Positions 44,321 through 55,405 of a DNA stretch of 64,000 nt are shown here, in pieces; the stretch's first letter is position 1, and every line of letters begins with the position of its first letter. The DNA comes from Symsagittifera roscoffensis (Eukaryota; Xenacoelomorpha; Acoela; Convolutidae): NCBI RefSeq assembly GCF_963678635.1, contig NC_087065.1, positions 77,509,396 through 77,573,395 on the forward strand. Reading direction: 5' to 3'. The notes below the pieces were generated by a model, which worked only from the letters and a program-made list of their open reading frames with translations, was not told where the DNA came from and did no database searches. Made by a program: the position numbers and the translations under genes.

Positions 44321-45245
44321 TGTAACATTCGCCCGGAAAATACATATCGACGGAAAATAAAACTAAGTCCTAAGACGACTGGCTAACGTCTAAACAGAGC
44401 TTTTTATGCTTTTCACCGTCTCTACCAAGCCAGTACTTTCGGTGGTCTTTTCTAACATCGGGTCGACAAAAAACGTTACTGCTTTCGGCTTCGGTCAAAA
44501 CACTCAAATTAACTTAATTACATGCAGGAATAGTGAGCTCATGGCTGGGTCTCAGTATCCCCAGACCACGAGGTCACTCCTAAAAACAGGGCTACTACTA
44601 TTTATTATATTACGATTGTTTTTGTTCAGTAGATAAAAATCATCATCTCCATCGAAGATGGGTCAATCCTTTCCGCCAACTCCTAGCTTCTCATCCTTAT
44701 CAAAATGAATCCAGTTGTTATTTAAATTCAATTCAGGACATGACAGGAAGCTAAAAGTTTATATAAAAGGATAAAAGTTTCAGTCCCGAAACCCTTCCGG
44801 ATTCTTGAATCCACTGAATCAAGCACGTTAAACTTGACTTCTCCGTAACCCGGAAGGCTGTCTTCCACCCTTCACCGTTGCTCGCAACGGCCTTGCAACT
44901 ATTGTAGCGACACAATAGTTGCAACTCGGAACGTTTTCTGTCAATTCCATGATTCGTTGTCGTTTTTCTATCACAATTTTTGTTCTTCTTGCTATCGCAA
45001 CTAATGTTGTTCTGTTTCTTTTTAGCTCTCTTGCCAAAATGGCCGTTTCTGACGTTTCTCAGTAATGTTACGTCATCACTTCGAAAATTTAAAATTTAGG
45101 AATTTCTGAATCCTTCAACCTTCACGTTTTGTTCAATCGTTCGAATAACGTTCTTAATCCTTCAAAATCACTAACTCGGAAGGTTCACTGCTAAAACTCG
45201 AAATCTGCAGAGATTGCATTTTGTCCATTCTGGTCGAATGTCACA
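44321..45245 (-). repeat. 5' LTR of copy 1 (925 bp)
   Basis: Plus-strand ends are TGTAACATTCG and CGAATGTCACA, so the sense LTR runs TGTGACATTCG to CGAATGTTACA. It matches 27042-27963 throughout. A TATATAAA-type box lies at about 44760-44770. Two AATAAA-type words and many CTTCCGG words are present. It lies between the leader of copy 1 and the palindrome at 45246, so it is also the 3' LTR of the neighbouring foldback unit. Confidence 0.7.
44875..44924. other. Two adjacent hairpins conserved in every LTR copy
   Basis: CCGTTG-CTCG-CAACGG (44875-44890) is followed by TTGCAACTATTGT-AGCGAC-ACAATAGTTGCAA (44893-44924), a perfect 13-bp stem. The larger stem is intact in all five copies (26115-26146, 27613-27644, 44893-44924, 48137-48168, 53118-53149), including the most diverged one. 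An RNA structure or a dyad protein site is likely. Confidence 0.6.
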
Positions 45246-46708
45246 ATAGCCTATACTAATACTCCTATATCGTTTTTCAGTGAAAAACACAGAAAGCAGA
45301 CCGGTTTTTAGGGTCAAAATAGCGATATTTTGATCCCCCACAAATCGCGATTTTTGAGATATCGATATTTTTTGAAACGGGAAAAAGCGTTTCGAAATTT
45401 TTTGAACTTTTTGAGTTAGGACAGTAAAAATAGTTGTTCGGACAACGTCCACTAGTGAATCTACAAGTTTTAAAACCCGCTTCCCAAAAGCCTTCCAGGT
45501 TGCAGAGAAATCGATCTTAACGTGTTTGATTTGGTGGATTCATCAATCCGGAGGGGGTACAGGTAGCATAGTTTTTCGCAAATTTTTTCAACTAAAGCGT
45601 TTTAGATCGGTTCTTTTGCATTGAACTAGAAAAGTATAGACCTTTTGAGCTCGGATCAATAACTTTTTGGTCGAAAAGAACAGAATTGCGGAAAAAGTTA
45701 GGCGGAACCTATAAGAGAGAAATTTCTTAACTTTAGAAAAAGACGTTTTGGTTAATAACTTTGGAACTACTGGTCCGATCCAGTTGATCTTGGTACCAAT
45801 AGATCACAAATTAGCTGAGTTTACTGATAGGGAAAAAAGTTTTTCGAAAAAATAAGAGTGAAAATTTTTTGAGATTGTTTTTAGCAAATTCACCAATTTG
45901 GGAGGGTTCTACCCTCCCAAATTGGTGAATTTGCTAAAAACAATCTCAAAAAGCTTTCACGCTTACTTTTCCGAAAAACTTTTGTCCCTATCAGTAGGTT
46001 CAGCTGATTTCTGATCTATTGGTACCAAGATAAACTCAATATGCCTAGTAGTTCCAAAGTTATTAACCAAAACGTCTTTTTTCTAAAGTCTAGAAATTTC
46101 TCTCTTATAGGTTCCGCCTAACTTTTTCCGCAAATCTGGTCCTTTCGACCTAAAAATTATTGATCCGAGCTCAGAAGGCCTATACTCTTCTATTTCAATG
46201 CAGTAGACCCGATCTAAAACGCTTTAGTTGAAAAAATTTGCGAAAAACTATGCTACCTGTACCCCTCCGGTTTGATGAATCCACCAAATCAAACACGTTA
46301 AGTTAGATTTCTCTGCAACCCGGAAGGCTTTCGGGTAGCGGGTTTTAAAACTTGTAGATTCACTAGTGGACGCTGTCCGAACAACTATTTTTACTGTTGT
46401 AACTCAAAAATTTCAAAAAATTTTCGGAATTTATAGTGTTTCGTTTTCTCAAAAATCACGAAATTTCGGTTTTCAGTACCAAAATAGTTCCAACCACTTC
46501 TTAACTAAACTTAACCGGTTCTATCTATTATGGTAGTGCAGTTACGATGTAACACACTACTTCAGCGCTTTTTTCCGTTTCAAAAAATATCGATATCTCA
46601 AAAATCGCGACTTGTGGGGGATCAAAATATCGCTATTTTGACCCTAAAAACCGGTCTGCTTTCTGTGTTTTTTACTGAAAACGGTATAAGAGTATTAATA
46701 TAGGCTAT
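45246..46708. repeat. Near-perfect palindrome (foldback), about 1.46 kb
   Basis: The left arm 45246-45907 and right arm 45911-46708 are reverse complements around a 3-base loop TCT. The central 37 bp on each side (for example CACCAATTTGGGAGGGT) pair perfectly. The right arm carries about 140 bp (46425-46570) absent from the left. No ORF. The arms equal the outer two thirds of the larger foldback at 48490-51684, so this is an internally deleted version in which the loop was lost. Confidence 0.85.
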
Positions 46709-47564
46709 ATTTGTAATAATATTAGTAATACTATACCCCTCCGGGTTTGTTTAATATCCGAATTAAGGTGCTTAACTCGGATATTCGCAGTTCGGTGAAG
46801 GGTCACTACAGTGCAGCACTGTCGAGTCCCCCACAGATTACTATCTTAATTTTTGTACCAAAAGGGATACAAAACTTGTTAACGATACCCAACAGTCGAT
46901 TGTTGTTGTCGTTGAGCCCCTTCTTCTTGCTCCTTGTACTGCTTGCTGGATTAGTCTTCTCCCAAGACCCCTCCGGATTGAGCGCAAATCAGCTGACCCT
47001 TCCGGATTGAGCGCAATTTATCATTAACGTGCTTAAATGCTAAAATAACCCTACAGTACAAGCCTCACGAACGGGCTACAAAACTGATCGTAACAATCCT
47101 GACTGATATAAATGCCTGTAACAACAATATATCTATCAACAACAAACGGGAGGGTCGGATCACATCTTGTCTGGGGGGATGATTTCTACTGATTTTTTAC
47201 TTTACTGTTTTTGGTTTTCTCGGTAAGTTTTTATGTTTTTTGTTTTTCTTGGGTACTATACTACTTTTCGTTTGGTTTTATATATATCTTTAAGTGTTTT
47301 TGGTCACGGACCATTCAGGAAATGACGGGACCGCGAATCCCCCCACCCTTCCTGGTTCGTGAATTTTCGGTCTTAACTAGGTTAAAAAGCTATTCACGGT
47401 AATCCGGAAGGCTTCCGCGTTTCGAACTACCCTTCCGCCCCGGCGGTTTAGGCCTATTAAGGGCGTTAATGTGAGCATCCGCTCGGCGCGGAGTGCTCGT
47501 TATTGGTTCTGCCGGTCATGATGTTAAAAAAGAATAACACCCAGGAGCGCCATAAAAACATGTA
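46709..47564 (-). other. LTR-adjacent leader, full-length copy
   Basis: About 850 bp between the palindrome and the LTR. In sense (minus) orientation it starts with the candidate primer site and runs to the foldback edge. It has several CCGGAGGGGTC or CTTCCGG words, a T-rich tract (47200-47290) and no supported ORF. A near-identical copy lies at 51685-52546 and a shortened one at 26707-27041. Confidence 0.6.
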
Positions 47565-48489
47565 TGTAACATTCGCCCGGAAGATACATATCGACGGAAA
47601 ATAAAACTAAGTCCTAAGACGACTGGCTAACGTCTAAACAGAGCTTTATATGCTTTTCATTGTCTCTACCAAGCCAGTACTTTCGGTGGTCTTTTCTAAC
47701 ATCGGGTCGACAAAAAACGTTACTGCTTTCGGCTTCGGTCAAAACACTCAAATTAACTTAATTACATGCAGGAATAGTGAGCTCATGGCTGGGTCTCAGT
47801 ATCCTCAGACCACGAGGTCACTCCTAAAAACAGGGCTACTACTATTTAATATATTACTATTGTTTTTGTTCAGTAGATAAAAATCATCATCTCCATCGAA
47901 GAAGGATCAACCCTTTCCCCCAACTCCTAGCTTCTCATCCTTATCAAAATGAATCCAGTTGTTAATTAAATTCAATTCAGGACATGACAGGAAGCTAAAA
48001 GTTTATATAAAAGGATAAAAGTTTCAGTCCCGAAACCCTTCCGGATTCTTGAATCCACTGAATCAAGCACGTTAAACTTGACTTCTCCGTAACCCGGAAG
48101 GCTGTCTTCCACCCTTCACCGTTACTCGCAACGGCCTTGCAACTATTGTAGCGACACAATAGTTGCAACTCGGAACATTCTCTGTGAATTCCGTGATTCG
48201 TTGTCGTTTTTCTATCACAATTTTTGTTCTTCTTGCTATCGCAACTAATGTTGTTCTGTTTCTTTTTAGCTCTCTTGCCAAAATGGCCGTTTCTGACGTT
48301 TCTCAGAAATGTTACGTCATCACTTCGAAAATTTAAAATTTAGGAATTTTTGAATCCTTCAACCTTCACGTTTTGTTCAATCGTTCGAATAACGTTCTTA
48401 ATCCTTCAAAATCACTAACTCGGAAGGTTCACTGCTAAAACTCGAAATCTGCAGAGATTGCATTTTGTCCATTCTGGTCGAATGTCACA
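47565..48489 (-). repeat. LTR copy between two foldback units (925 bp)
   Basis: Same ends as 44321-45245 and very similar throughout. Its high-coordinate edge joins ATAGCCTATAC of the next foldback arm, exactly as in the other two internal copies. The shared junction shows that LTR and foldback were amplified as one unit. The 13-bp hairpin is intact at 48137-48168. Confidence 0.7.
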
Positions 48490-49559
48490 ATAGCCTATAC
48501 TAATACTCCTATATCGTTTTTCAGTGAAAAACACAGAAAGCAGACCGGTTTTTAGGGTCAAAATAGCGATATTTTGATCCCCCACAAATCGCGATTTTTG
48601 AGATATCGATATTTTTTGAAACGGAAAAAAGCGTTTCGAAATTTTTTGAACTTTTTTAGTAGGACAGTAAAAATAGTTGTTCGGACAACGTCCACTAGTG
48701 AATCTACAAGTTTTAAAACCCGCTTTCCAAAAGCCTTCCGGGTTGCAGAGAAATCGATCTTAACGTGTTTGATTTGGTGGATTCATCAATCCGGAGGGGT
48801 ACAGGTAGCATAGTTTTTCGCAAATTTTTTCAACTAAAGCGTTTTAGATCGGTTCTTTTGCATTGAACTAGAAGAGTATAGACCTTTTGAGCTCGGATCA
48901 ATAACTTTTAGGTCGAAAAGAACAGAATTGCGGAAAAAGTTAGGCGGAACCTATAAGAGAGAAATTTCTTAATAGAAAAATTACGTTTTGGTTAATAACT
49001 TTGGAACTACTGGGCCGATCCAGTTGATCTTGGTACCAATAGATCAGAAATTAGCTGAGTTTACTGATAGGGACAAAAGTTTTTCGAAAAAATAAGCGTG
49101 AAAATTTTTTGAGATTGTTTTTAGCAAATTCACCAATTTGGGAGGGTAGACCCTTCACGTTTTATAATGTTTTTTAGGAAAGCCCTTACACCCCTACCAA
49201 ACGGTAATAGCGGTTAAATAAAGTAACTTTAGGCTGTTCTAGGCGAAAAGGGAAGGCTAAAGGCATAAGAAAACCTTAATCGAGTCGAAGTTAGGCTAGC
49301 GATAAGACCCTTCACCGTTAGCGTGAATTGTCAAATAAGAGGCTTAACTTCAATCCGGAAGGGTCTAGGAAAGGATCACATACCCTTCCTAGTTAATTTA
49401 AAAAGCATAAAAGCATCGGAGAACGTATCCGGAGGGGTATAGGTTGAAAATAAAGGAAATCTCCGAAAATTTACTTTTACAAAACCAGAGGGCTCTCAAT
49501 TTTGCCAATCCGGAAGGGTCCTATTTTTGCCAATCCGGAGGGGTATTGTTTTATTAAAG

Positions 49560-50520
49560 GACTTAGGTAAACAGAAGAAAGACTGCAGTGAGAGGTGTTA
49601 GGTTATTAGCAGACATGCTAGGAATCAGTGACTGCACTGGTAATTTGCCTTTCAATAAAGACCAGACCAAAACAAAACAGGTCCGAACTCGGATATTCGC
49701 GACACTAAGTCTAAACTAAAAAAAGCGTAATTCATTGGTGTGGATTGAAACCCAATACGTTTTTGTGAAAAGTGACTGCCCTGGGTATTTTAGTAGGTCT
49801 AGCTCGGGCAGTCCGAAGGCAGATAGTTAACACAGTACTCGGTGGGTGCAATAGACGCCCACTTGAAAAAATTACTGCCTTCAAAGTTTTGTCTGTTTGG
49901 TGCAGCACCAAGCAGGGAAAGCTTTTTCTTTAAAATATAAGTTCGACTATTGTACTGCGAACGACTAAAAGTACTATACACATACATTTTTCATAGAGGT
50001 ATTCTTGTTCTGTAAAAAAAATTTGATTTTAAATCAACATAATTTGTGCTTGATTGGGTAGTGAGTACACTATCTTTTAAATTGACCGATAACATCATAT
50101 TGTGCTAGTTCTCAAATCTTACGACCGATAATCGGTTAGTGTGAATAAATTATATACAAGCTGTACTCTGATAACATACAGGGATTCGTGGTCACTTTTT
50201 AATAGAATCTTGTGAAATTTATTGTGTTGTGTCATTATTATTGATATTCAAACTATAAGGTCACTAGCAACCGAATTGAGTGTATAGGCATTAAGAAGTG
50301 ACAATTTGAGACTGAGTCTAGACAAGTCAAGGATACCTAAACGAGGTAATAGCTCTAGGAAATTCATACCTAAAAAGCAAAGAAAAACAATGACCGATCC
50401 TTTTGTGGATCGGATCAAACGAGCCCGGACCGACAAAGTGGAGACGGTTTCAGCAGAATGGTTGAAACTAGGAGTCAGAAGTCCTCAGAAGAACGAAAAG
50501 CTATGGTAGAAGTGGAGGTA
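49560..50520 (+). pseudogene. Truncated retroelement 5' end (leader and start of gag)
   Basis: Matches 54640-55615 of the plus-strand copy, then stops abruptly at about 50519. Its gag start codon is changed (CTG where the other two have ATG, at about 50312) and two bases near 50451 are missing, which ends the frame. It is therefore only about 70 codons of gag, non-coding in effect. Confidence 0.8.
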
Positions 50521-50669
50521 AAATCTAGACCCCTCCGGATTGGGACCCCTCTGAGTTAGTTAATATAAGACCCCTCCGGATTTGGACCCCTCCGAATTAG
50601 CAACTATAGGACCCCTCCGGATTCGGACCCCTCCTTATTTGGAAAATTTTTTTTGACCCCTCCGGATTG
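50521..50669. repeat. CCCCTCCGGATT minisatellite, loop side of the foldback
   Basis: Several copies of GACCCCTCCGGATTYGG or close variants with short A/T-rich spacers. It is the reverse complement of the minisatellite at 54411-54640 and of words at 43860-43990. It begins exactly where the gag fragment ends, so it may have provided the breakpoint. Confidence 0.7.
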
Positions 50670-51684
50670 GGAGCCCTCCGGTTTTGTAAGAGTAGCTTTT
50701 CGGAGATTTCCTTCTTTCAACCTATACCCCTCCGGATACTTTCTCCGATGCAATTTTGCTTTTTCAATTAACTAGGAAGGGTATGTACTACTTTCCTAGA
50801 CCCTTCCGGATTGAAGTTAAGCCTCCTATTTGACAATTCACACTAACGGTGAAGGGTCTTATCGCTCGCCTAACTTCGGCTCGAATAAGGTTTTTCTATG
50901 CCTTTAGCCTTCCCTTTTTGTCTAGAACGGCCTAAAGTTACTTTATTTAACCGCTATTACCTTTTGGTAGGGGTATAAGGGCTTTTCTGATCTATTGGTA
51001 CCAAGATCAACTCAATATGCCTAGTAGTTCCAAAGTTATTAACCAAAACGTCTTTTTTCTAAAGTCAAGAAATTTCTCTCTTATAGGTTCCGCCTAACTT
51101 TTTCCGCAAATCTGGTCCTTTCGACCTAAAAATTATTGATCCGAGCTCAGAAGGCCTATACTCTTCTATTTCAATGCAAAAGACCCGATCTAAAACGCTT
51201 TAGTTGAAAAAATTTGCGAAAAACTATGCTACCTGTACCCCTCCGGATTGATGAATCCACCAAATCAAACACGTTAAGTTAGATTTCTCTGCAACCCGGA
51301 AGGCTTTCGGGTAGCGGGTTTTAAAACTTGTAGATTCACTAGTGGACGCTGTCCGAACAACTATTTTTACTGTTGTAACTCAAAAATTTCAAAAAATGTT
51401 CTGAATTTATAGTGTTTCGTTTTCTCAAAAATCACGAAATTTCGGTTTTCAGTACCAAAATAGTTCCAACCACTTCTGAACTAAACTTAACCGGTTCTAT
51501 CTATTATGGTAGTGCAGTTACGATGTAACACACTACTTCAGCGCTTTTTTCCGTTTCAAAAAATATCGATATCTCAAAAATCGCGACTTGTGGGGGATCA
51601 AAATATCGCTATTTTGACCCTAAAAACCGGTCTGCTTTCTGTGTTTTTCACTGAAAACGGTATAAGAGTATTAATATAGGCTAT

Positions 51685-52546
51685 ATTAGTAATAATATTA
51701 GTAATACTATACCCCTCCGGGTTTGTTTAATATCCGAATTAAGGTGCTTAACTCGGATATTCGCAGTTCGGTGAAGGGTCACTACAGTGCAGCACTGTCG
51801 AGCCCCCCACAGATTACTATCTTCTTTTTTGTACCAAAAGGGATACAAAACTTGTTAACGATACCCAACAGTCGATTGTTGTTGTCGTTGAGCCCCTTTT
51901 TCTTGCTCCTTGTACTGCTTGCCGGATTAGTCTTCTCCCAAGACCCCTCCGGATTGAGCGCAAATCAGCTGACCCTTCCGGATTGAGCGCAATTTATCAT
52001 TAACGTGCTTAAATGCTCAAATAACCCTACAGTACAAGCCTCACAAACGGGCTACAAAACTGATCGTAACAATCCTGACTGATATAAATGCCTGTAACAA
52101 CAAAATATCTATCAACAACAAACGGGAGGGTCGGATCACATCTTGTCTGGGGGGATGATTTCTACTGATTTTTTTCTTTTTTTTTTACTGTTTTTGGTTT
52201 TTTCCGTTATTTTTTATGTTTTTTGTTTTCTTGGGTTCTATACTACTTTTTGTTTGGTTTTATATATATCTTTAAGTGTTTTTGGTAACGGACCATTCAG
52301 GAAATGACGAGACCGCGAATCCCCCCACCCTTCCTGGTTCGTGAATTTTCGGTCTTAACTAGGTTAAAAAGCTATTCACGGTAATCCGGAAGGCTTCCGC
52401 GTTCCGAACTACCCTTCCGCCCCGGCGGTTTAGGCCTATTAAGGGCGTTAATGTGAGCATCCGCTCGGCGCGGAGTGCTCGTTAACGGTTTTGCCGGTCA
52501 TGATGTTAAAAAAGAATAACATCCAGGAGCGCCATAAAAACATGTA
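51685..52546 (-). other. LTR-adjacent leader, second full-length copy
   Basis: Nearly identical to 46709-47564, including the primer-site region (52517-52534 with one substitution) and the T-rich tract near 52170-52250, which is a little longer here. No ORF supported. Confidence 0.6.
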
Positions 52547-53415
52547 TGTAACATTCGCCCGGAAGATACATATCGACGGAAAAAAAACTAAGTCCTAAGA
52601 CGACTGGCTAACGTCTAAACAGAGCTTTATATGCTTTTCATCGTCTCTACCAAGCCAGTACTTTCGGTGGTCTTTTCTAACATCGGGTCGACAAAAAACG
52701 TTACTGCTTTCGGCTTCGGTCAAAACACTCAAATTAACTTAATTACATGCAGGAATAGTGAGCTCATGGCTGGGTCTCAGTATCCCCAGACCACGAGGTC
52801 ACTCCTAAAAACAGGGCTACTACTATTTATTATATTACTATTGTTTTTGTTCAGTAGATAAAAATCATCATCTCCATCGAAGATGGATCAACCCTTTCCC
52901 CCAACTCCTTGCTTCTCATCCTTATCAAAATGAATCCAGTTGTTAATTAAATTCAATTCAGGACATGACAGGAAGCTAAAAATTTATATAAAAGGATAAA
53001 AGTTTCAGTCCCGAAACCCTTCCGGATTTTTGAATCCACTGAATCAAGCACGTTAAACTTGACTTCTCCTTAACCCGGAAGGCTGTCTTCCACCCTTCAC
53101 CGTTGCTCGCAACGGCCTTGCAACTATTGTAGCGACACAATAGTTGCAACTCGGAACGTTTTCTGTCAATTCCGTGATTCGTTGTCGTTTTTCTATCACA
53201 ATTTTTGTTCTTCTTGCTATCGCAACTAATGTTGTTCTGTTTCTTTTTAGCTCTCTTGCCAAAATGGCCGTTTCTGACGTTCCTTCAACCTTCACGTTTT
53301 GTTCAATCGTTCGAATAACGTTCTTAATCCTTCAAAATCACTAACTCGGAAGGTTCACTGCTAAAACTCGAAATCTGCAGAGATTGCATTTTGTCCATTC
53401 TGGTCGAATGTCACA
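52547..53415 (-). repeat. LTR copy with a 55-bp deletion (869 bp)
   Basis: Same ends as the other copies. About 55 bp are missing at 53280 (sequence jumps from CTGACGTT to CCTTCAACC). The hairpin at 53118-53149 is intact. On the high-coordinate side it joins the foldback arm that precedes the second long retroelement copy. Confidence 0.7.
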
Positions 53416-54421
53416 ATAGCCTATACTAATACTCCTATATCGTTTTTCAGTAAAAAACACAGAAAGCAGACCGGTTTTTAGGGTCAAAATAGCGATATTT
53501 TGATCCCCCACAAATCGCGATTTTTGAGATATCGATATGTTTTGAAACGGAAAAAAGCGTTTCGAAATTTTTTGAACTTTTTGAGTTAGGACAGTAAAAA
53601 TAGTTGTTCGAACAACGTCCACTAGTGAATCTACAAGTTTTAAAACCCGCTTCCCAAAAGCCTTCCGGGTTGCAGAGAAATCGATCTTAACGTGTTTGAT
53701 TTGGTGGATTCATCAATCCGGAGGGGTACAGGTAGCATAGTTTTTCGCAAATTTTTTCAACTAAAGCGTTTTAGATTGGTTCTTTTGCATTGAACTAGAA
53801 GAGTATAGACCTTTTGAGCTCGGATCAATAACTTTTAGTCGAAAAGAACAGAATTGCGGAAAAAGTTAGGCGGAACCTATAAGAGAGAAATTTCTTAACT
53901 TTAGAAAAAAGACGTTTTGGTTAATAACTTTGGAACTACTGGGCCGATCCAGTTGATCTTGGTACCAATAGATCAGAAATTAGCTGAGTTTACTGATAGG
54001 GACAAAAGTTTTTCGAAAAAATAAGCGTGAAAATTTTTTGAGATTGTTTTAAGCAAATTCACCAATTTGGGAGGGTAGACCCTTCACGTTTAATTTTTTT
54101 TTAGGAAAGCCCTTACACCCCTACCAAACGGTAATAGCGGTTAAATAAAGTAACTTTAGGCTGTTCTAGGCGAAAAGGGAAGGCTAAAGGCATAAGAAAA
54201 CCTTAATCGAGCCGAAGTTAGGCTAGCGATAAGACCCTTCACCGTTAGCGTGAATTGTCAAATAAGAGGCTTAACTTCAATCCGGAAGGGTCTAGGAAAG
54301 GATCACATACCCTTCCTAGTTAATTTAAAAAGCATAAAAGCAACGGAGAACGTATCCGGAGGGGTATAGGTTGAAAATAAAGGAAATCTCCGAAAATTTA
54401 CCTTAACAAAACCAGAGGGCT
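53416..54421. repeat. Foldback left arm preceding retroelement copy 2
   Basis: Collinear with 48490-49500. The matching right arm is not in the window and would be expected beyond 64000 if copy 2 sits in a foldback loop as the truncated copy does. Confidence 0.8.
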
Positions 54422-54640
54422 CCCAATCCGGAGGGGTCCAAATTTTTTCAAATTCGGAAGGGTTCCAATCCAGAGGGGTCTTGTTTTCACAAAAACGGAG
54501 GGGTCCCAATCCGGAGGGGTCTTATATTTGCTAACTCAGAGGGGTCCCAATCCGGAGGGGTCTAAATTTTGCCAATCCGGAGGGGTCTCAATTTTGCCAA
54601 TCCGGAAGGGTCCTATTTTTGCCAATCCGGAGGGGTATTA
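54411..54640. repeat. AATCCGGAGGGGTC minisatellite
   Basis: About a dozen words of the form CCAATCCGGAGGGGTC spaced by short A/T-rich runs such as TAAATTTTG. They vary between GGAGGGG and GGAAGGG. Similar words are scattered through the leader, LTR and foldback sequences in both orientations. There is no coding potential. Confidence 0.8.
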
Positions 54641-55405
54641 TTTTATTAAAGGACTTAGGTAAACAGAAGAAAGACTACAGTGAGAGGTGTTAGGTTATTA
54701 GCAGACAGGCTAGGAATCAGTGACTGTTCTGGTAACTTGCCTTTCAATAAAGACCAGACCAAAACAAAACAGGTCCGAACTCGGATATTCGCGACACTAA
54801 GTCTAAACTAAAAAAAGCGTAATTCATTGATGTGGATTGAAACCCAATACGTTTTTGTGAAAAGTGACTGCCCTGGGGATTTTAGTAGGTCTAGCTCGGG
54901 CAGTACGAAGGCAGATAGTTAACACAGTACTCGGTGGGTGCAATAGACGCCCACTTGAAAAAATTACTGCCTTCAAAGTTTTGTCTGTTTGGTGCAGCAC
55001 CAAGCAGGGAAAGCTTTTTCGTTAAAATATAAGTTCGACTATTGTACTGCGAACGACTAAAAGTACTATACACATACATTTTTCATAGAGGTATTCTTGT
55101 TCTGTAAAAAAAAATTTTGATTTTAAATCAACATAATTTGTGCTTGATTAGGTAGTGAGTACACTATCTTTTAAATTGACCGATAACATCATATTGTGCT
55201 AGTTCTCAAATCTTACGACCGATAATCGGTTAGTGTGAATAAATTATATACAAGCTGTACTCTGATAACATACAGGGATTCGTGGTCACTATTTAATAGA
55301 ATCTTGTGAAATTTATTGTGTTGTGTCATTATTATTGATAGTCAAACTATAAGGTCACTAGCAATCGAATTGAGTGTATAGGCATTAAGAAGTGACAAAT
55401 TGAGA
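54641..55405 (+). other. 5' leader of copy 2
   Basis: No ORF. Contains CTATAAGGTCACTAGCAA and other words conserved with the leaders of the other two copies (rc 43093-43850; 49560-50311). A poly-A run of eight or nine bases and the inverted pair GACCGATAATCGGTTAG lie near 55219. The ATG of gag is at 55406. Confidence 0.6.

Larger units (their letters stand above)
27042..45245 (-). mobile_element. Ty3/gypsy-type LTR retroelement, copy 1 (about 18.2 kb) with extra ORFs
   Basis: Read on the minus strand the order is LTR (45245-44321), candidate primer site, leader, gag, aspartic protease, reverse transcriptase, RNase H, integrase, macrodomain-like ORF, ORFs A-E, 3' leader, short G-rich tract, LTR (27963-27042). 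RT before integrase is the Ty3/gypsy order. The two LTRs have the same orientation and near-identical sequence. No clear target duplication flanks the element (ATATA at the low end, ATAGC at the high end), and both flanks are themselves parts of related repeats. Gag-pol carries stops, a frameshift and deletions, so this copy is not autonomous. The roughly 6 kb of ORFs after integrase is unusual for the group. Confidence 0.75.
48490..51684. mobile_element. Foldback element with 1-kb arms and a retroelement fragment in the loop
   Basis: The arms 48490-49500 and 50670-51684 are reverse complements over about 1 kb. They contain CTATACCCCTCCGG-type words and a repeated CTTCCGGATT. The loop (49501-50669) holds a truncated 5' end of the retroelement. 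The foldback is flanked by the LTR at 47565-48489 and by a leader plus the LTR at 52547-53415, so the whole LTR-leader-foldback-LTR unit spans 47565-53415. No transposase is encoded. Confidence 0.75.

Noticed and set aside
27037-45250. A target-site duplication for retroelement copy 1
   Set aside because: The flanking bases ATATA and ATAGC agree only at three positions and both flanks are repeat-derived, so no duplication is claimed.
46747-51986. Plus-strand ORFs MFNIRIKVLNSD... with a hydrophobic tail in the leaders
   Set aside because: Two near-identical leader copies explain the match; the direction is antisense to the element and the third copy is broken.
44828-53295. Minus-strand ORFs of 69-80 codons starting MARELKRNRTTL inside the LTRs
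   Set aside because: They recur only because the LTR recurs. They include the hairpin sequence and show no protein-level features.
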